A DNA stretch of 6,294 bases, taken from Chryseosolibacter sp966095595 (GTDB taxonomy: Bacteria > Bacteroidota > Bacteroidia > Cytophagales > Cyclobacteriaceae). Made by a program: the position numbers and the translations under genes. The notes beneath the pieces were generated by a model. That model was not told the DNA's origin. It was given only the letters and a program-made list of their open reading frames with translations, and did no database searches. The stretch covers positions 1 to 6,294 of the forward strand of contig CBHTUB010000368.1 of the NCBI GenBank assembly GCA_966095595.1, given 5' to 3'. Below, piece after piece: positions 5,971-6,294 of the stretch (position 1 is the stretch's first letter; the number at the start of each line of letters is the position of its first letter).

Positions 5971-5994
5971 CGGGGACCTGGCAGACGGTCACCG
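5971..5994 (+). terminator. GC-rich hairpin, possible terminator after the hydrolase
   Basis: CGGGGACC (5971-5978) and GGTCACCG (5987-5994) pair over seven base pairs with one G-A mismatch around an 8-base loop. It begins 33 bases after the hydrolase stop and precedes a new promoter at 6047, which fits the end of the 4750-5938 transcript. What follows is AAATAAGAA rather than a T-tract, so intrinsic termination would be weak or the hairpin may only protect the 3' end. Confidence 0.35.
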
Positions 5995-6046
5995 AAATAA
6001 GAATACAGTTTGGTTCTGCGCGCATAAAATTCTCCTGCATTTGACA

Positions 6047-6078
6047 TTGTCTCGTAACGAGTACTCGCAGTAATTTTG
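6047..6078 (+). promoter_or_regulatory. Bacteroidota-type promoter for the lipoprotein at 6138
   Basis: TAATTTTG at 6071-6078 is a perfect match to the Bacteroidota -7 box TAnnTTTG. TTG at 6047-6049 lies 21 bases upstream, within the 17-23 range for the -33 element; a TTTG at 6040-6043 is also near but 27 bases away. Transcription would start near 6083-6086, giving a leader of about 52-55 bases before the ATG at 6138. It is the only perfect box I found correctly placed before a gene in this window. Confidence 0.5.
6058..6067. promoter_or_regulatory. Palindrome in the promoter spacer, possible operator
   Basis: CGAGTACTCG is a perfect 10-base palindrome lying between the -33 and -7 elements. 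It is preceded by a further CTCG (6051-6054), so the spacer reads CTCG-TAA-CGAG-TA-CTCG with three related half-sites. A protein bound here would block RNA polymerase, so repression is the natural reading. About six 10-base palindromes are expected by chance in this window, so position is the main argument. Confidence 0.35.
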
Positions 6079-6137
6079 TTCTATTAAGATGAGGAGTGAA
6101 AATTTACAGTCACCATAATCAGCAGAACTAAAATCCT

Positions 6138-6294
6138 ATGAAACCTCTCCTATGGATCGCTTTGATAGCAATCTTGTTTTCATGTGAGCAAAGGCTATCC
6201 GACAATATCAGTGAGCTGCTTACACGGCAGGCATGGACCATTGCCGAAGTGTCGGATGGAAAGGGTGACACCAAATCACGTCAAACATACAGGT
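6138..6294 (+). CDS. Lipoprotein, N-terminal part only (cut by window edge)
   Basis: The frame is open from ATG 6138 to the window end: 52 codons plus one base. It starts with a lipoprotein signal, MKPLLWIALIAILFSC, with lipobox LFSC and lipidated Cys16, so the product is a membrane-anchored envelope protein. The visible mature part (17-52) has SELLTRQAWTIAEVSDGKG, a helix leading into a Trp strand. This resembles the start of small lipocalin-like Bacteroidota lipoproteins, but too little is seen to assign it. It is 199 bases from the hydrolase and has its own promoter at 6047-6078. Its signal has the same length as that of the lipoprotein at 4750, but the mature sequences do not obviously match. 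Confidence 0.8.
   Translation, partial: MKPLLWIALIAILFSCEQRLSDNISELLTRQAWTIAEVSDGKGDTKSRQTYR

Noticed and set aside
5850..6047. 65-codon minus-strand frame across the hydrolase end and the following gap
   Set aside because: It overlaps the conserved hydrolase C-terminus antisense and ends in a promoter region; no protein-like pattern.
6089..6118. Nine-codon leader ORF in the mRNA leader of the lipoprotein at 6138
   Set aside because: ATG to TAA encodes nine residues with no run of regulatory codons; such frames are expected by chance in a leader.

Overview
The window reads as chromosomal DNA of a member of the Bacteroidota, plausibly a soil or aquatic member of the Chitinophagaceae/Cytophagales type. 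The clues are a secreted family-2 glycosidase of the DUF4982-linked kind, short lipoprotein signals with SPII lipoboxes, A-rich rather than Shine-Dalgarno leaders, and one perfect Bacteroidota -7 box (TAnnTTTG). The phylum is an inference from these features; no marker gene is present.

Left part (1-2973), mostly minus strand. A secreted glycoside hydrolase family 2 enzyme (beta-galactosidase/beta-glycosidase type) runs off the left edge: 579 residues are visible and the C-terminus is missing. Next come 474 bases with no established gene, holding a small inverted repeat and a possible 35-residue single-span membrane protein on the plus strand. A complete DUF72 (YecE-like) TIM-barrel protein follows on the minus strand.

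Middle (2974-3342) is a divergent intergenic region between the DUF72 gene and a plus-strand series.

Right part (3343-6294), all plus strand, is a row of small accessory-type genes: a 95-residue Cys/His-containing protein of unknown function, a 103-residue three-span membrane protein, a SMI1/KNR4 (SUKH) protein, a 139-residue lipoprotein, a membrane-anchored alpha/beta hydrolase with a visible Ser-Asp-His triad, and the start of a second lipoprotein cut by the right edge. Spacings of 39, 47, 163, 34 and 199 bases suggest three transcription groups: 3343-4586, 4750-5938, and 6138 onward behind its own promoter.

How the genes work together is not evident. The glycosidase would act on sugars in the periplasm or outside the cell, but no SusC/SusD pair or regulator is visible. 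The SUKH gene is an orphan immunity-type gene with no toxin in view. No mobile element, CRISPR array, tRNA or rRNA was found. I see no convincing new multi-gene system. The best leads are the 35-residue membrane ORF, the Cys/His small protein, the SUKH cluster, and a palindrome inside the spacer of the last promoter.
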